NCBI GenBank assembly: GCA_009929855.1
Contig: RZZN01000024.1
Span: 1 to 56,917 of the forward strand
Direction of reading: 5' to 3'
Source of the DNA: Gammaproteobacteria bacterium
Lineage (GTDB): Bacteria > Pseudomonadota > Gammaproteobacteria > Chromatiales > Chromatiaceae
Length of the DNA stretch: 56,917 nucleotides
Shown here: positions 18,605 through 27,247 of the stretch, one piece after another
Numbering within the stretch: position 1 is the stretch's first letter
Layout of the letters: the number at the start of each line of letters is the position of its first letter
The notes under the pieces: model-generated
Databases searched by the model: none
Told to the model about the DNA's origin: nothing
The model's input: only the letters and a program-made list of their open reading frames with translations
Translations under genes and position numbers: made by a program

Positions 18605-21600
18605 ATGCCCAAAGACACCTCCATCCACAAGGTTCTCATCATCGGCTCCGGTCCCATCGTGATCGGCCAGGCCTGCGAATTCGACTATTCGGGCACTCAG
18701 GCCTGCAAGGCGCTGCGGCGTCTTGGCTATGAGATCGTCCTGGTCAACAGCAACCCGGCCACCATCATGACCGATCCAGGCATGGCCGACGCAACCTATA
18801 TCGAGCCACTGGATGCCCCGACCCTGGAGCGCATCATTGCCCAAGAGCGACCGGATGCACTGCTGCCCAACCTCGGCGGGCAGACCGCGCTCAATCTGGC
18901 CTCTGAGCTCGCCAAGCAAGGGATCCTCGAAAAATACGGGGTCCGGATCATCGGGGTCCAAGCCGATGCCATCGAGCGCGGCGAGGACCGTCAGATCTTC
19001 AAGGACACCATGACCGCGTTGGGCGTCGGGATGCCACGCAGCGAGATCGCCTACAGCCTGGAGGAGGCCGAGCGCCTGGTCCAGGAGATCGGCATCCCCT
19101 GCGTGGTGCGTCCCGCCTATACCATGGGCGGCACTGGCGGGGGCCTGGTCTACAATCTGGAAGAATTCCGCACCGTCGCGATCCGCGGGCTGGCCGCCAG
19201 CCCAACGCGCCAGATCCTCATCGAGGAGTCGGTCGAGGGCTGGGAGGAGCTGGAGCTGGAGGTGGTGCGCGACGCCAAGGGTCAGAAGGTGACCGTCTGC
19301 TACATCGAGAACATCGACGCCATGGGCGTGCACACGGGCGATTCATTCTGCTCGGCGCCCATGCTCGACGTGCCGCTCGAGGTCCAGGAGCGTCTCCAGA
19401 GACACGCCTACGACATCGTCGACGCCATCGGTGTCATCGGCGGCACCAACGTGCAGTTCGCCTACAACCGCCAGGACGGGCGCATCACCGTCATCGAGAT
19501 CAACCCGCGCACCTCGCGCAGCTCGGCCTTGGCCTCCAAGGCGACCGGTTTCCCCATCGCCTATGTCTCGGCCCTGCTCGCCGGTGGTCTGACGCTCGAC
19601 GAGATCCCGTACTGGCGCGACGGCACGCTCGAGCGCTACACCCCGAGCGGTGACTATGTCGTCATCAAGTTCGCGCGCTGGGCCTTCGAGAAGTTCAAGG
19701 GCGCGGAGGATCGGCTGGGCACCCAGATGCGTGCCGTCGGCGAGGTGATGAGCATCGGCAAGACCTACAAGGAGGCCTTGCAGAAAGCGATCCGCTCGCT
19801 GGAGATCGGCCGTCATGGTCTTGGCTTCGCGGCCGACTATCACGACAAGTCGCTGGAGGAGCTCACCGCCCTGCTCGCCTATCCCACCAGCGAGCGTCAG
19901 TTCATCCTCTACGAGGCGCTGCGCAAGGGCGCGAGCATCGATGAGCTGCACCGACGCACCCATATCAAGCCCTTCTTCCTGCGGCAGATGCAGGAGCTGG
20001 TCGAGCTGGAAGAGCAGCTGCTCGCCCATCGGGGTGGCGATCTGCCCGAGGATCTGCTCCGGCGCGCCAAGCAGGATGGCTTCGCCGACCGCTATCTGGC
20101 CCAGATCCTGGACCTCCCCGAGTCTACCATCCGTGCCCGGCGGGCGCGCCTGGGCCTGGTCCAGGCCTGGGAGGCGGTGCCGGTCTCGGGGGTCGAGGAC
20201 GCGGCCTATTACTATTCCACCTACAACGCCCCCAACCAGGTCTCCAGCAGCGGACGCGACAAGGTCCTGGTGCTCGGCGGCGGTCCCAACCGCATCGGCC
20301 AGGGGATCGAGTTCGACTATTGCTGTGTCCATGCCGCCTTCACACTGCGCGAGCTCGGCTACGAGACCATCATGGTCAACTGCAACCCCGAGACCGTCTC
20401 GACCGATTACGACACCTCCGACAAGCTCTATTTCGAGCCGCTCACGCTCGAGGATGTCCTGGCCATCTATGAAAAGGAGCAGCCGATCGGCGCCATCGTC
20501 CAGTTCGGCGGTCAGACCCCGCTCAACCTCAGCAAGGAGCTGGAGGCGGCCGGGGTCAGGATCCTCGGCACCTCGCCCGAGGCCATCGATCTGGCCGAGG
20601 ATCGCGACCGCTTCCGCGAGATCATGACCCGCCTCGCGATCCCGCAGCCCGACGCCGGCATGGCGAGTCATCTGGAGGAGGCGATCGCGATCGCCGAGCG
20701 GATCGGCTATCCGTTGATGGTGCGACCCTCCTACGTGCTGGGCGGGCGCGGCATGGAGATCGTCCATGACGAGGAGATGCTGCGTCACTATGTGGCGCGC
20801 GCGGTCGACATCTCGCCCGATCGGCCGATCCTCATCGATCGCTTCCTGAGCCATGCACTGGAGGTCGAGGCCGATGCCATCTCGGACGGGGTCGACGCCT
20901 TCGTGCCCGCCATCATGGAGCACATCGAGGAGGCCGGCGTCCATTCGGGCGACTCGGCCTGCGTGCTGCCCCCGGTCTCCATCTCCCCGGCGCACCAAGC
21001 CGTGATCGAGGACTACACCAGACGCATCGCCATCGCACTCGGGGTCAAGGGATTGATCAATGTCCAATATGCCATCGCCGACGACACCGTCTACATCCTC
21101 GAGGCCAACCCGCGTGCCTCGCGCACCGTCCCGCTGGTCTCCAAGGTGTGCGGGCTGAACATGGTCCGGCATGCCACCGAGATCATGATGGATCGATCGC
21201 TCGTCTCGCTTGGGCTGGAGCGGCGTGACATCCCGCATTTTGGCGTGAAGGAGGCGGTCTTCCCCTTCTCCATGTATCACGAGGTCGACCCGGTGCTCGG
21301 CCCCGAGATGCGCTCCACCGGCGAGGTTCTGGGTCTTGCCGACAGCTTCCCGCTCGCCTTCCACAAATCACAGGAGGCGGCCAAGCAATACCTGCCACAG
21401 AGCGGCACCGTGCTGCTCTCCGTGACCGCCGCCGATCGCGCCGAGGCGCTCGAGATCGCCCGCGATTTCCTGCGTCTCGGCTTCAAGATCAAGGCGACCG
21501 AGGGCACCCATCGCTACCTGACCGAGCATGGCGTGGATTCCGAGCCGGTCCTGAAGCTGCACGAGGGTCGCCCCAACATCGCCGATCTCATCGCCGACGG

Positions 21601-21805
21601 TGAGCTGCAGCTCGTGATCAATACCCCCTTTGGGCGACGCGGCACCATCGACGACTCCTATATCCGCAAGGCCGCGGTCAAGAGCAAGCGCCCCTATGTC
21701 ACCACCATGGCGGCCGCGCGCGCGGCGGTGCGCGCGATCGCGGCCGCGCAGCCGCTGGTGTCGGTGGTCCGATCGCTGCAGTCGTACCACGCCGATATCC
21801 GGTGA
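18605..21805 (+). CDS. carB: Carbamoyl-phosphate synthase large subunit (standalone copy)
   Basis: From the ATG at 18605 the protein has 1066 residues, full length for CarB. Both ATP-grasp halves are present: VLIIGSGPIVIGQACEFDYSG in the first and VLVLGGGPNRIGQGIEFDY in the second, with NPRTSRSSALASKATG and EANPRASRTVPLVSK, and a C-terminal MGS-like allosteric domain ending YVTTMAAARAAV. The motif IKFARWAFEKFKGAEDRLGTQ and the linker helices look more like Firmicutes/delta-type CarB than enterobacterial CarB. No carA (glutaminase) is adjacent. A weak -10 (TACAAT, 18540-18545) lies upstream. It makes carbamoyl phosphate for pyrimidines and arginine if it has a glutaminase partner. Confidence 0.93.
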   Translation: MPKDTSIHKVLIIGSGPIVIGQACEFDYSGTQACKALRRLGYEIVLVNSNPATIMTDPGMADATYIEPLDAPTLERIIAQERPDALLPNLGGQTALNLASELAKQGILEKYGVRIIGVQADAIERGEDRQIFKDTMTALGVGMPRSEIAYSLEEAERLVQEIGIPCVVRPAYTMGGTGGGLVYNLEEFRTVAIRGLAASPTRQILIEESVEGWEELELEVVRDAKGQKVTVCYIENIDAMGVHTGDSFCSAPMLDVPLEVQERLQRHAYDIVDAIGVIGGTNVQFAYNRQDGRITVIEINPRTSRSSALASKATGFPIAYVSALLAGGLTLDEIPYWRDGTLERYTPSGDYVVIKFARWAFEKFKGAEDRLGTQMRAVGEVMSIGKTYKEALQKAIRSLEIGRHGLGFAADYHDKSLEELTALLAYPTSERQFILYEALRKGASIDELHRRTHIKPFFLRQMQELVELEEQLLAHRGGDLPEDLLRRAKQDGFADRYLAQILDLPESTIRARRARLGLVQAWEAVPVSGVEDAAYYYSTYNAPNQVSSSGRDKVLVLGGGPNRIGQGIEFDYCCVHAAFTLRELGYETIMVNCNPETVSTDYDTSDKLYFEPLTLEDVLAIYEKEQPIGAIVQFGGQTPLNLSKELEAAGVRILGTSPEAIDLAEDRDRFREIMTRLAIPQPDAGMASHLEEAIAIAERIGYPLMVRPSYVLGGRGMEIVHDEEMLRHYVARAVDISPDRPILIDRFLSHALEVEADAISDGVDAFVPAIMEHIEEAGVHSGDSACVLPPVSISPAHQAVIEDYTRRIAIALGVKGLINVQYAIADDTVYILEANPRASRTVPLVSKVCGLNMVRHATEIMMDRSLVSLGLERRDIPHFGVKEAVFPFSMYHEVDPVLGPEMRSTGEVLGLADSFPLAFHKSQEAAKQYLPQSGTVLLSVTAADRAEALEIARDFLRLGFKIKATEGTHRYLTEHGVDSEPVLKLHEGRPNIADLIADGELQLVINTPFGRRGTIDDSYIRKAAVKSKRPYVTTMAAARAAVRAIAAAQPLVSVVRSLQSYHADIR

Positions 21806-21987
21806 TCTGGTCGGCGGGCGGTGAGCGTCCAACCATGCGGTTGGCGATCACCGCATTGGACTTGGTCGTCATGGCCGTCAGCGCGCGCATGCCGACAGGC
21901 AAGCGTCGCCCCGGATGGACCAGACGATCGATCTCGGAGCGCGCGGCCTCGGCTTGACAGCCGATCGCACTGGCCAGGAGGTTTGCT

Positions 21988-24153
21988 ATGGTGTCGCTTG
22001 CTCGGCGCTCGGCCATCCTCCAGAGGACCGACTCGCTCCTGATCGCGCGCCGACTCGCCCTGACCCTTCTTGCTTGCGTGCCGCTCCTGATCGCGGCATT
22101 CACCACGCCTGCCGTCTCATCGCCCATCGATCTGGGACACCCCACGCACGTGCCGACACTGGCCGCGCGGGCCGAGGTTCTGGAAGACCCCACACGCGCG
22201 CTCGACCTGGCCGCGGTGCGCGCCTTGCCGGACGGCCATTGGCAGAGCAACCGCGAGGAGATCCTGCGCTTCGGTCTTTCACACTCGGCATGGTGGGTCC
22301 GACTCTCACTGCGCAACGCCACCAGCGAGCCGCTCGAGTTGATCCTGGATGTGGCCATGCCGCGGCTGGACCTGCTCGATCTCTATCTGCTGGAGGGCGA
22401 GCAGGTCATCGCCGAGATCCGCACCGGCGATCAGCGCCCCTTTCACGACCGGGCACTGCGGCACCGTCATCTCGGCCTGCCTTTCAGTATCCCACCGGGC
22501 GGCTCACGCGAGATCCTACTGCGGATGGACACCCTTGATGGGCTGTTCCCACCCATCCCATTGCGACTCTGGGATGTGGAGACGTTTCAGAGCGCGAATC
22601 AGCATGACAATCTGCTCTGGGGAGCCTATTACGGAGCATCCCTGGCACTGTTGATCTACCATCTGCTGCTGTTCGTCTCCAGCCGCAACCTCGGCTTCCT
22701 GCTCTATGCCATCTATCTGGCCGGCTTCACAGTCTGGACCCTCGGGTTCATCAGCGGCTTCGGCCAAGCGCTCCTGTGGCCGAGCCACCTGAGCTGGAAC
22801 AATGAATTCGACATCCTGGTCCCCGCGCTGGTGCACATCGCCGCCACCGCACTCGTCGTCTACTTTCTAGAGACTCGCCAGCGCACACCAATCCTGCATG
22901 CACTCTTGCTGATCTTGACCGCGGCCATCCAGCTCCTCGCATTGGCCATCCTCACACTGGTCGAGCAGTTGGATTCGAGCCTGATGTTGGGATGGGCGAC
23001 CATGGTCTTCCTCGCCATACACATCCTGCTCACACTGCTCTATCTGGGTACCAGCCTCCGGGTCTGGCTGCAGGGATTGGCGTCGGCTCGCTATTTCGCA
23101 CTGGCCTGGTCATTCCCGATCCTGGGCCTCTTGGTCAGCCATCTGACGCGGGTCCCTGGACTCATCCCGCACAATCCAGTGGTCGAGCACAGCATCCTGA
23201 TCGGCTCGACCCTCGAGCTCCTGCTGCTGGCCCTGGCATTGGGCGACCAGTTCAACCGGCTGCGCGATGCGCATCTGGCCAGCGAGCGACATGCCCGTGA
23301 GCGGCAGCAGGCCATTGCCATCGAGCTTGAGGGTCAGGTCGCCGAGCGCACCCGTGCATTGCACGCGGCGATGGGCAAGGCACAAGCCGCCCTGGAGGCC
23401 GAGCGTCTGGCGCGCGAGGAGCAGCGTGAGCTCCTGGCCACCATCTCACATGATCTACGCACACCGGTTGCTGTGATCGACAGTATCGTGCAAAACCTCG
23501 CGATGGAAGACCAAGGCGCTGACGTCCGCACCCGCGCCCGCCATGCGCGGATGCTGCAGGCCACCGAGCGTCTGTCGCGACTGCTCGACGACTATCTCAG
23601 CGAGAACCGACTCTCGTTGCTGCGCCTGGGACCACAATGGTCCCCCTGCGATGCCGGCGCGCTGCTGGCCGATGCGGCAAGCGCGGCACGCCTGCTGAGC
23701 GATCAGCATCACATCGCGATCGAGATGGGGGAGCTCTCCGCCGAGATTCGCTGTGACCCGCGGCTCACCGGCTTGGCGCTGCGTGCGCTCGTCGAGAACG
23801 CGGTGAAATACACCCCGCCTGGCAGTCACATCACACTGAGCGCCTGGTCGGGCGGGCGTGACGCGGCGGGTGGGATCTTCATGGAGGTCGCGGATGACGG
23901 ACCCGGGATCGGCCCGGAGGTGCTGGTCCGATTGTTCGAGCCTTATATGCGCGGCGCCAACACGCGCGACCAGCCAGGGCAAGGGCTCGGTCTGGCGCTG
24001 GCGCGCCGGATGATCCAGACCCAGGGCGGCTCGTTGAGCGTGGTCAGCGCGCTGAGCCACGGCTGTCGCTTCCAGATCTGGCTGCCGGAATCGGACCCGC
24101 CTGGAGCACACCCGCTTCGGTCTAGATCTGCTGAATGGTCGCCCCGAAGCTGA
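21988..24153 (+). CDS. 7TMR-DISM sensor histidine kinase
   Basis: The start is fixed by CAGGAGG six bases before ATG 21988; the protein has 721 residues. Domains in order: signal/anchor segment (about 20-40), a 7TMR-DISM extracellular ligand-binding domain (about 45-190, with GHWQSNREEILRFG and SHSAWWVRLSLRN), seven membrane helices (about 205-400), a coiled coil, a HisKA domain with the phospho-accepting His at about 488 (ISHDLRTP), and a HATPase_c domain with ALVENAVKYTPPG, DDGPGIG and GQGLGLALA. It phosphorylates a response regulator; the convergent gene at 24122 is the likely partner. The sensed ligand is unknown, carbohydrate-like by family analogy. Confidence 0.92.
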   Translation: MVSLARRSAILQRTDSLLIARRLALTLLACVPLLIAAFTTPAVSSPIDLGHPTHVPTLAARAEVLEDPTRALDLAAVRALPDGHWQSNREEILRFGLSHSAWWVRLSLRNATSEPLELILDVAMPRLDLLDLYLLEGEQVIAEIRTGDQRPFHDRALRHRHLGLPFSIPPGGSREILLRMDTLDGLFPPIPLRLWDVETFQSANQHDNLLWGAYYGASLALLIYHLLLFVSSRNLGFLLYAIYLAGFTVWTLGFISGFGQALLWPSHLSWNNEFDILVPALVHIAATALVVYFLETRQRTPILHALLLILTAAIQLLALAILTLVEQLDSSLMLGWATMVFLAIHILLTLLYLGTSLRVWLQGLASARYFALAWSFPILGLLVSHLTRVPGLIPHNPVVEHSILIGSTLELLLLALALGDQFNRLRDAHLASERHARERQQAIAIELEGQVAERTRALHAAMGKAQAALEAERLAREEQRELLATISHDLRTPVAVIDSIVQNLAMEDQGADVRTRARHARMLQATERLSRLLDDYLSENRLSLLRLGPQWSPCDAGALLADAASAARLLSDQHHIAIEMGELSAEIRCDPRLTGLALRALVENAVKYTPPGSHITLSAWSGGRDAAGGIFMEVADDGPGIGPEVLVRLFEPYMRGANTRDQPGQGLGLALARRMIQTQGGSLSVVSALSHGCRFQIWLPESDPPGAHPLRSRSAEWSPRS

Positions 24154-24781
24154 AACCCTCGGCGTACTCGGTCTTGAGTGGCAACTCAAGACCACAGCCC
24201 TCGCGCCAGCGTCGGCGTAGCCGACTGACCAGGGTGTAGATGCGCCGCTCGTCGAAGTGCAGCCAATCCTCACCGCAGGCCTCGACCAATGCGCGCTGCG
24301 TGACGATCGCGCCTGGCCGCGTGGACAGCAGCTCGAACAGTGCCGCCTCACGAATATTGAGTGAGATGCTGAAGCCGTTCGGAGCGATCAGACGGCGCTG
24401 GCGCACAGCGAATCGCCAGCCCGCGCCCACCCGCCGCAGGAGTGCATCGACGATGGCCGCCAGCTCGCGGAAGCGACACGGCTTGACCAGATAGTGATCG
24501 GCACCGCCATAGAGCCCGCGCAGCTGATCCTCGCTGCTGGAGCGTGCGGTGAGCATGATGATCCCGACCCATGGCGATTCTTGATGAAGCCGGGCGGCGG
24601 CATCCATGCCACTGCCGTCGGGGAGCAAGATGTCGAGGATGGCCAGCTCCATGCGCGGCAGCAGTGGCCAGAAATCGGCGAGGCTCCCGGCCTGCAAGAC
24701 GCTGTGACCACAACCCTCGAGAAAGTACGCGACCTCCTCGCGCAAGGCGATCTCATCTTCGAGCACTGCAATGCAAGCCAT
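24122..24781 (-). CDS. OmpR-family two-component response regulator
   Basis: The 219-residue protein has a receiver domain with acidic pair ED at 8-10, phospho-acceptor Asp50 in LAILDILLPDGSGMDAAARL, Thr in IIMLTARSS and Lys99 in HYLVKPCRF, then a winged-helix output domain with REAALFELLSTRPGAIVTQRAL and TLVSRLRRRW. It lies 3'-to-3' with the sensor kinase and overlaps it by 32 bases, and is divergent from speA. It probably regulates genes in response to that kinase. The targets are unknown. Confidence 0.9.
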   Translation of the reverse strand: MACIAVLEDEIALREEVAYFLEGCGHSVLQAGSLADFWPLLPRMELAILDILLPDGSGMDAAARLHQESPWVGIIMLTARSSSEDQLRGLYGGADHYLVKPCRFRELAAIVDALLRRVGAGWRFAVRQRRLIAPNGFSISLNIREAALFELLSTRPGAIVTQRALVEACGEDWLHFDERRIYTLVSRLRRRWREGCGLELPLKTEYAEGFSFGATIQQI

Positions 24782-24985
24782 GGCAATCCGCCTGTTCGTT
24801 CCCTTGGATCACGCGCATTGGCGCCGCGCGCCCTTTCAACGATTGGAAATGATAACGCAGTCCGAGACGTTGTCCATGGATTCGCGGGGCCGCGCTGGGG
24901 TGGCGAGGCGAGTGCGCGCGGGGTAACCTGCACCGATTCGACCCAACGACCCACATGATACCCGCACGGCGGAGAGCTCGATCCC

Positions 24986-26866
24986 ATGGACCCAGGCGCG
25001 CAGCGCTGTACCCAAATCTACGCCATCGACCGCTGGGGCGAGGGCTATTTCGGCATCAACGCGGACGGCCATCTCGATGCCCGACCCGACCCAAGCGGGA
25101 GCACGCGCATCGATCTGCTCGACCTGACAGGCAAGATCCAGGCCGCGGGACTCTCGCTGCCGGTCCTGGTGCGCTTCACCGACATCCTGCGGCATCGCGT
25201 GGAAGCGCTCCATCAGGCCTTCGTCGACGCGAGCGCGGCGCTGGGTTACATGGGGCACTACCAGCCGGTCTACCCCATCAAGGTCAATCAGCAGGCCGGC
25301 GTCGTGCGCGAGATCCTGCGCGCCCCGCGCACCGGGCTGGAGGCCGGCAGCAAGCCCGAGCTCATGGCGGTGCTGGCCCTCTCCCCGCCCGGCGGACTGG
25401 TCGTCTGCAATGGCTACAAGGATCGCGAGTACATCCGTTTGGCCTTGATCGGACGACGGCTCGGCCTGCGGGTGCAGATCGTCATCGAGAAGCCCTCCGA
25501 GCTCGCCCTGATCCTGGAAGAGGCCGAGCGACTTGGCGTCGCCCCCTTGCTCGGGGTGCGGGCACGGCTTGCCGCGGCGGCGGCGGGCAATTGGCAGAGC
25601 AGCGGCGGCGAGGCGGCGAAGTTCGGACTCTCGGCGCATCAGATCCTGGACCTGGTCCGGACCTTGGAGGCGCACGGGCGGCTGCATTGGCTGAACCTAC
25701 TGCACGCCCATCTCGGCTCGCAGATCCCCAATCTGGCCGACATCCGCGCTGGCACCGCCGAGTTGGTGCGCTTCTACGCCGAGCTCAGGCGCCTGGGCGC
25801 GCCGATCGAGATCCTAGACGTCGGTGGCGGACTGGGTGTCGACTACGAGGGGACCGGCACACGTCACTATTGCTCGGTGAACTATGGGCTCGGGGATTAC
25901 GCGACGGCGATCGTCGGCACCGTGGCTGCCGAATGCCGCGCGCGCGATCTGCCCGAACCCGATCTACTCAGCGAGTCAGGCCGCGCCATCACCGCGCACC
26001 ATGCCGTCCTCATCACCCGCGTGATCGATCGCGAGGAGGCGGGCGGACAGACCGTCGAGCCCCTGGCGCGGGAGGACGACTCGCTCCTCGATGCCCTGGC
26101 CGAACAGCTGCGCGACGCTGGACGGAGCGCGCCACAGGAGGTCTATGCCGCAGCCCGCGAGCACCTGGAGGAGGCGCAACGACGCTTCGCCGAGCACCGG
26201 CTCGACCTGGCTGGACGAGCGCGCGCCGAGGAGCTTTTCTTTGCCATCTGTCGACGTCTCTCCACCCGACTCGATCCGGCGATCCGCCGTCACCGGGATC
26301 TGGCCGACACCATCAACGCCTTGCTCGCCGACAAGCTGTTCTGCAATTTTTCACTCTTCCAGTCGATGCCAGACGCCTGGGCGCTGGGTCAGATCTTTCC
26401 GATCGTGCCGATCCAAGGACTCGACCAGATCCCGACCGCGCGCGCGATCCTGCATGACCTGACCTGCGATTCGGATGGATGCATCCACCATTACGTGGAT
26501 GAGGGTGGCGTGGAGGCGAGTCTACCGGTCCACGCTGGGGCCGGGCGAGACGCGCCCTATCTGATCGGCTTCTTCATGCTCGGCGCCTATCAGGAGATCC
26601 TCGGCGACATCCATAACCTGTTCGGTGACACCGACGCGGTGAATGTCGAGCTCGCGGCCGATGCGCCCAACGGCTATCGTCTACTCGAACCCGAGCGCGG
26701 TGACTCGACCGACGAGCTCCTGAGCTATGTGCATTTCGAGCCGCGGTCACTGCTCACGCACTACCGACGCAAGCTCGATGCGACCGATCTGGACCGCGCG
26801 ACCCGCGAGCAGCTCTATGTCGAGCTCAAGGCGGGTCTCTACGGCTACACCTATCTCGACGACTGA
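24986..26866 (+). CDS. speA: Biosynthetic arginine decarboxylase
   Basis: The 626-residue protein has the group IV decarboxylase architecture: an alanine-racemase-like barrel with the PLP lysine in VYPIKVNQQ, the sugar-phosphate/PLP-binding LLHAHLGSQIPNLADI, EILDVGGGLGVDYEG and SESGRAITAHH, and the late catalytic DSDGCIHHYVD region. It decarboxylates arginine to agmatine for polyamine synthesis. It ends only three bases before hypA, so both may be on one transcript. No speB is in the window. Confidence 0.95.
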   Translation: MDPGAQRCTQIYAIDRWGEGYFGINADGHLDARPDPSGSTRIDLLDLTGKIQAAGLSLPVLVRFTDILRHRVEALHQAFVDASAALGYMGHYQPVYPIKVNQQAGVVREILRAPRTGLEAGSKPELMAVLALSPPGGLVVCNGYKDREYIRLALIGRRLGLRVQIVIEKPSELALILEEAERLGVAPLLGVRARLAAAAAGNWQSSGGEAAKFGLSAHQILDLVRTLEAHGRLHWLNLLHAHLGSQIPNLADIRAGTAELVRFYAELRRLGAPIEILDVGGGLGVDYEGTGTRHYCSVNYGLGDYATAIVGTVAAECRARDLPEPDLLSESGRAITAHHAVLITRVIDREEAGGQTVEPLAREDDSLLDALAEQLRDAGRSAPQEVYAAAREHLEEAQRRFAEHRLDLAGRARAEELFFAICRRLSTRLDPAIRRHRDLADTINALLADKLFCNFSLFQSMPDAWALGQIFPIVPIQGLDQIPTARAILHDLTCDSDGCIHHYVDEGGVEASLPVHAGAGRDAPYLIGFFMLGAYQEILGDIHNLFGDTDAVNVELAADAPNGYRLLEPERGDSTDELLSYVHFEPRSLLTHYRRKLDATDLDRATREQLYVELKAGLYGYTYLDD

Positions 26867-26869
26867 GCC

Positions 26870-27247
26870 ATGCATGAGCTTTCGATCTGTCAATCACTGC
26901 TCGACCAAGTCGAGCGCATCGCCGCCGAGCATGGCGCGCACCGAGTCGAGCGGATCCTGCTCCGCGTCGGCCCGCTCTCCGGGGTGGAGGCGCCGCTGTT
27001 GCGTCACGCCTATCCGCTGGCCGCGGTGGGGACCATCGCCGAGCATGCCGAGCTCATCATCGAGCCCGCGGAGGTGCGGGTCGCCTGCTCAGCATGCGGC
27101 GCGACGACGCCAGCGGCGCCGAATCGGCTCCTCTGCGCGGTCTGCGGCAGCTTCAAGACCCGCTTGATCAGCGGGGACGAGATGCTCTTGGCCAGCCTGG
27201 AGCTGGCCTTGCCGGACACGCCGCATGAGGCGTCCGCCTCATCATGA
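26870..27247 (+). CDS. hypA: Hydrogenase maturation nickel metallochaperone HypA
   Basis: The 125-residue protein starts MHELSICQSLLDQVER, where Met1-His2-Glu3 forms the nickel site, and has two zinc CxxC motifs (CSACGA and CAVCGS). HypA delivers nickel to [NiFe]-hydrogenase large subunits together with HypB. It lies three bases after speA, and its stop overlaps the start of a glycosyltransferase gene (ATGA, 27244-27247). hypB is about 6.4 kb downstream beyond a glycosyltransferase block. The tail after the second CxxC is longer than usual, ending HEASASS. Confidence 0.95.
   Translation: MHELSICQSLLDQVERIAAEHGAHRVERILLRVGPLSGVEAPLLRHAYPLAAVGTIAEHAELIIEPAEVRVACSACGATTPAAPNRLLCAVCGSFKTRLISGDEMLLASLELALPDTPHEASASS

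Noticed and set aside
19343-21364. A 673-residue minus-strand ORF opposite carB
   Set aside because: It lies wholly within the CarB coding frame and shows only antisense composition.
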